The position numbers and the translations under genes were made by a program. The notes below the pieces were generated by a model. That model was not told where the DNA came from. It worked only from the letters and a program-made list of their open reading frames with translations, and made no database searches. Of a DNA stretch of 64,000 nt, positions 63,170-64,000 are shown one piece after another; positions within the stretch are counted from its first letter, which is position 1, and each line of letters opens with the position of its first letter. The stretch lies in contig JACRPM010000006.1 in the NCBI GenBank assembly GCA_016223205.1, positions 62,001-126,000 on the forward strand, given 5' to 3'. The stretch comes from Candidatus Saganbacteria bacterium (lineage in GTDB: Bacteria; Margulisbacteria; WOR-1; XYC2-FULL-46-14; WPAF01).

Positions 63170-63709
63170 ATGATTAGAAAATATTTTTTGGCAATTTTAT
63201 TGATCACAGTCGTCCTGTCGGGGATTTCTTTGGGGGTTCCTCTCTTTGGGCCGCCGAGAGACAAGGACCCCATGGCTGAGCGGATGATAGAAAGGATGGC
63301 AAAGGACATCGGGTTGACGCAGCAGCAAAAAGATAAGTTTTTGTCCGGGGCCAAGCAGATCGAAGAAGAGGCAAAAGAAATCCATTCCAAAAATAAGGAG
63401 CTTTTCGATAAAATCGAAAAAGAAATTCTCAAAGAATCGCCGGACAGTAAAGCTATATACGGTAATATGCAGCTGATCAGCCGGAATATGACTCAAATCC
63501 AGTTTAAGCGAATGGATCAAATTATCCAGCTGCGAAAAGAGCTGACTCCTGAACAAAAGGCAAAGCTTGAGAAAATAATAAGAGGAAGGAAAGAACGGGA
63601 AAAGAAAATGTTTGAAAAAATAAGACAAAAAGACCGGAAAGATAGGGGGTCGGGTGGTCCGGAAGGTCCTTTAGGCCCTGGTGGTCCTGAGGGTGTCGAG
63701 AGTAAATAG
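63170..63709 (+). CDS. Spy/CpxP-like periplasmic protein with Gly-Pro-rich tail
   Basis: This 179-residue protein has a signal peptide (KYFLAILLITVVLSGISLG). The mature part is helical and highly charged, with two LTxxQ-type motifs (IGLTQQQKDKFL and ELTPEQKAKLEKII) as in Spy/CpxP chaperones and zinc-resistance proteins. The last 22 or so residues are a collagen-like GPEGPLGPGGPEG tail. AGGAGG precedes the ATG. It follows an ECF promoter, so it is the expected effector of envelope stress. It may protect or monitor proteins in the periplasm. Confidence 0.85.
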   Translation: MIRKYFLAILLITVVLSGISLGVPLFGPPRDKDPMAERMIERMAKDIGLTQQQKDKFLSGAKQIEEEAKEIHSKNKELFDKIEKEILKESPDSKAIYGNMQLISRNMTQIQFKRMDQIIQLRKELTPEQKAKLEKIIRGRKEREKKMFEKIRQKDRKDRGSGGPEGPLGPGGPEGVESK

Positions 63710-63778
63710 TTTATGGAGGTGATATTTATTTATTGTTGGTAGAATACGGTATTATTGCTTAATAAGGGGGTATGAAGC

Positions 63779-64000
63779 ATGGATATGAAAATTAGTGGGG
63801 AAGCTCTTTCTCGAAAATGGATTAATGGCATTTTCAGTAAAGTGGACACGAATGCCGACGGGGAAATAAATAAAAGTGAATTTCTAGATGCGTTATCGAA
63901 AATAATGGCAGAAAAGACGACCGGGAAAAATGACGCCACTTCTAAAATTGATGTGGACAAGCTATTTTCTGAGATTGACCAGGACGGGGACGGGATCATT
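63779..64000 (+). CDS. EF-hand calcium-binding protein, 5' part
   Basis: The frame opens at ATG 63779, with AAGGGGG eight bases upstream, and runs off the right edge after 74 codons. Two EF-hand loops are seen: DTNADGEINKSE (residues 23-34), which fits D-x-N-x-D-G-x-I-x3-E, and the start of a second, DQDGDGII, at the edge. No signal peptide is present. Calcium binding is expected; the role cannot be told from the fragment. Confidence 0.85.
   Translation, partial: MDMKISGEALSRKWINGIFSKVDTNADGEINKSEFLDALSKIMAEKTTGKNDATSKIDVDKLFSEIDQDGDGII

Overview
This 64 kb window comes from a bacterial chromosome. It carries bacterial class A RNase P RNA, an initiator tRNA-fMet, a tRNA-Tyr, sigma-54, an ECF sigma factor, lipoprotein-processing genes, a secretin and two LpxB-like proteins beside an MsbA-like exporter. 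Together these suggest a cell with two membranes. Gene style (tightly overlapping operons, very short leaders) and content are compatible with an uncultivated lineage near Margulisbacteria/WOR-1 (Saganbacteria). That placement is an inference from memory and was not tested by a search. No complete insertion sequence, prophage or CRISPR array is visible.

Layout. 1-2.3 kb: secretin end, gpsA-plsY, tRNA-fMet. 2.3-8.3 kb: rpoN and an NtrC-type regulator, then ahcY-DUF5665-lspA-lgt-ferritin-like. 8.3-9.6 kb: an AbiE-type toxin-antitoxin pair with a palindromic operator. 9.6-25.7 kb: a nitrogen-assimilation island containing a GAF-AAA+-Fis sigma-54 activator, nadE, three ammonium transporter/P-II units (the second led by an outer-membrane barrel-like protein), glnA, gltB and gltD. 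25.7-28 kb: histidine kinase, receiver and membrane PAS protein. 28-33.5 kb: LEA-like lipoprotein, MFS exporter, LCP protein, exported nitroreductase, ssb, an NfnA/SudB-like flavoprotein and hisG. 33.5-46.1 kb: one long minus-strand operon from thrC through LpxB-like, MsbA-like and seven further glycosyltransferase genes to hisG. 46.1-54.3 kb: an unrecognised 580-residue protein paired with a NUDIX-like protein, small exported proteins, an ORF6N protein beside tRNA-Tyr, an ABC-2 exporter, and bioH-bioC. 54.3-59.3 kb: an EF-Tu-domain-like protein, carA, carB and DUF1622. 59.4-61.1 kb: an AT-rich three-gene cassette led by a TIGR04255-like gene. 61.1-64 kb: JAMM peptidase, RNase P RNA, an ECF sigma/anti-sigma/Spy-like unit, and the start of an EF-hand protein.

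How the parts work together. The strongest new signal is regulatory. Each of the three amt units has a clear sigma-54 promoter. Upstream of each lie two copies of a 12-bp dyad (best form TACA-N4-TGTA) set exactly 31 bp apart. The same dyad occurs twice over the promoter and start codon of the GAF sigma-54 activator gene. This predicts a self-contained circuit: the activator limits its own synthesis and, with the local sigma-54, switches on three ammonium-uptake operons that feed GlnA and GltBD. A second circuit is visible at the right end, where matching GGAAC-N17-(C/T)GTCTAA promoters precede both the ECF sigma gene and a Spy-like envelope protein. Across the window many well-formed promoters place the predicted transcription start within a few bases of the start codon, so leaderless mRNAs appear common in this organism.
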